Positions 63,597-64,000 of a DNA stretch of 64,000 nt are shown here, piece after piece. The notes under the pieces were generated by a model. That model did no database searches and had not been told where the DNA came from. It saw nothing but the letters and a program-made list of their open reading frames with translations. Within the stretch, counting starts at the first letter, position 1, and every line of letters starts with the position of its first letter. The position numbers were made by a program, and so were the translations under genes. The stretch comes from Hormiphora californensis (taxonomy: Eukaryota > Ctenophora > Tentaculata > Cydippida > Pleurobrachiidae): contig CM035354.1 of assembly GCA_020137815.1 (NCBI GenBank), positions 8,641,437 through 8,705,436 on the forward strand. Direction: 5' to 3'.

Positions 63597-64000
63597 CCTA
63601 CGGCAAAATTAAAATTTTATTTTAAACCCAGGCCAGATGCACCAGCGGTGTTAAAAATTATCTCCCCTATTATCACAGTCACAATCTCGCGCACCAATTT
63701 GTCATCCAACGCGAAATTTTGTCATCCAACGCGACATTTTAACAGTGTCAAAATGACGCACGAGATTGTTACTGTGAAAATAGGGGGGAGAATTTTTAAC
63801 AGCCGTCGGGTTGCCGCTGGGTTTTAAAATTTTATTTTTATTTTGCGGTGCGTGCATGCTGGGTATGTTATACTAGGTGGCAGCTCCCTCCTGTTGACTT
63901 TTTCAGAGTCTGTCATACACATTTCCACCTGGAAATCCCCTGCTCGTATTTTATGTCTGTCTGACTCCCCTCACCCCCTATTGACTCCCCTCACCCCCTA
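63597..64000. mobile_element. Palindromic MITE (63597-63860) and right edge
   Basis: Arms CGGCAAAATTAAAATTTT and complement, centre TTTGTCATCCAACGCGA. Partial relatives at 1240-1320 and 2640-2790. 63930-64000 has CTGACTCCCCTCACCCCCTA words like the Helitron-like copies near 17560. A possible acceptor at 63906 leads to no Ig-like sequence. Confidence 0.6.

Noticed and set aside
63900-64000. Acceptor TTTTTCAG at 63906 as the next gene B exon
   Set aside because: The phase 0 translation lacks Ig features and runs into Helitron-like CTCCCCTCA sequence.

Overview
The window is nuclear DNA from a multicellular animal. It shows spliceosomal GT-AG introns, extracellular modules typical of metazoans (immunoglobulin-like, Sushi/CCP, GCC2/GCC3 ephrin-receptor-like, and a fucolectin/F5-8C-like lectin fold), and a very dense load of foldback MITEs plus remnants of LINE, Penelope-like, pogo-like and Helitron-like elements. 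There are no bacterial features. The domain mix and loose exon structure suit an early-branching invertebrate such as a sponge or cnidarian, but this is a guess and cannot be settled from the sequence alone.

Both gene models are on the + strand. Gene A enters from the left edge and runs through 44 exons I can place (316-41896, about 7.9 kb coding, about 2,600 codons). Its order is about eleven Ig-like units (two of them atypical halves), one FTP/F5-8C-like lectin domain (9727-10228), four Ig domains, a GCC2/GCC3 cysteine repeat, five Ig domains, a Sushi domain, an unrecognised cysteine-containing segment ending in two furin-like basic sites, a second GCC2/GCC3 repeat, a second Sushi domain and three Ig domains. 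The last placed exon has a net frameshift. Gene B starts with a clear signal-peptide exon at 42602 and continues with at least ten Ig domains to 59010, then leaves the window. Intron phases agree at every junction I joined. Junctions between domains are phase 1. Introns inside a domain are phase 0, phase 1, or phase 2 inside the core Trp codon. No transmembrane segment is visible, so the C-termini are unknown. An alternative is that the signal-peptide exon is an internal alternative first exon of one very large gene.

Almost everything between exons is mobile DNA, much of it nested inverted repeats. Notable pieces are a foldback carrying 5S rRNA-like sequence on both arms (22738-24587), head-to-tail Helitron-like copies (16580-18070), two copies of the same composite nested element (12160-13492 and 49515-51650), a 1.5 kb palindrome (36865-38360), a 4.4 kb nested inverted repeat inside gene B intron 2 (44395-48756), a retroelement remnant with ORF1-like and GIY-YIG parts (52080-54540), and a 4.6 kb TIR element at the right (59037-63596). 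A small double-hairpin module recurs at about ten places with stem-preserving substitutions.

Together the two genes encode secreted or cell-surface proteins built from adhesion and recognition modules. Any role in recognition or immunity is inference from domain content only. No tRNA, CRISPR array or intact transposase was recognised.
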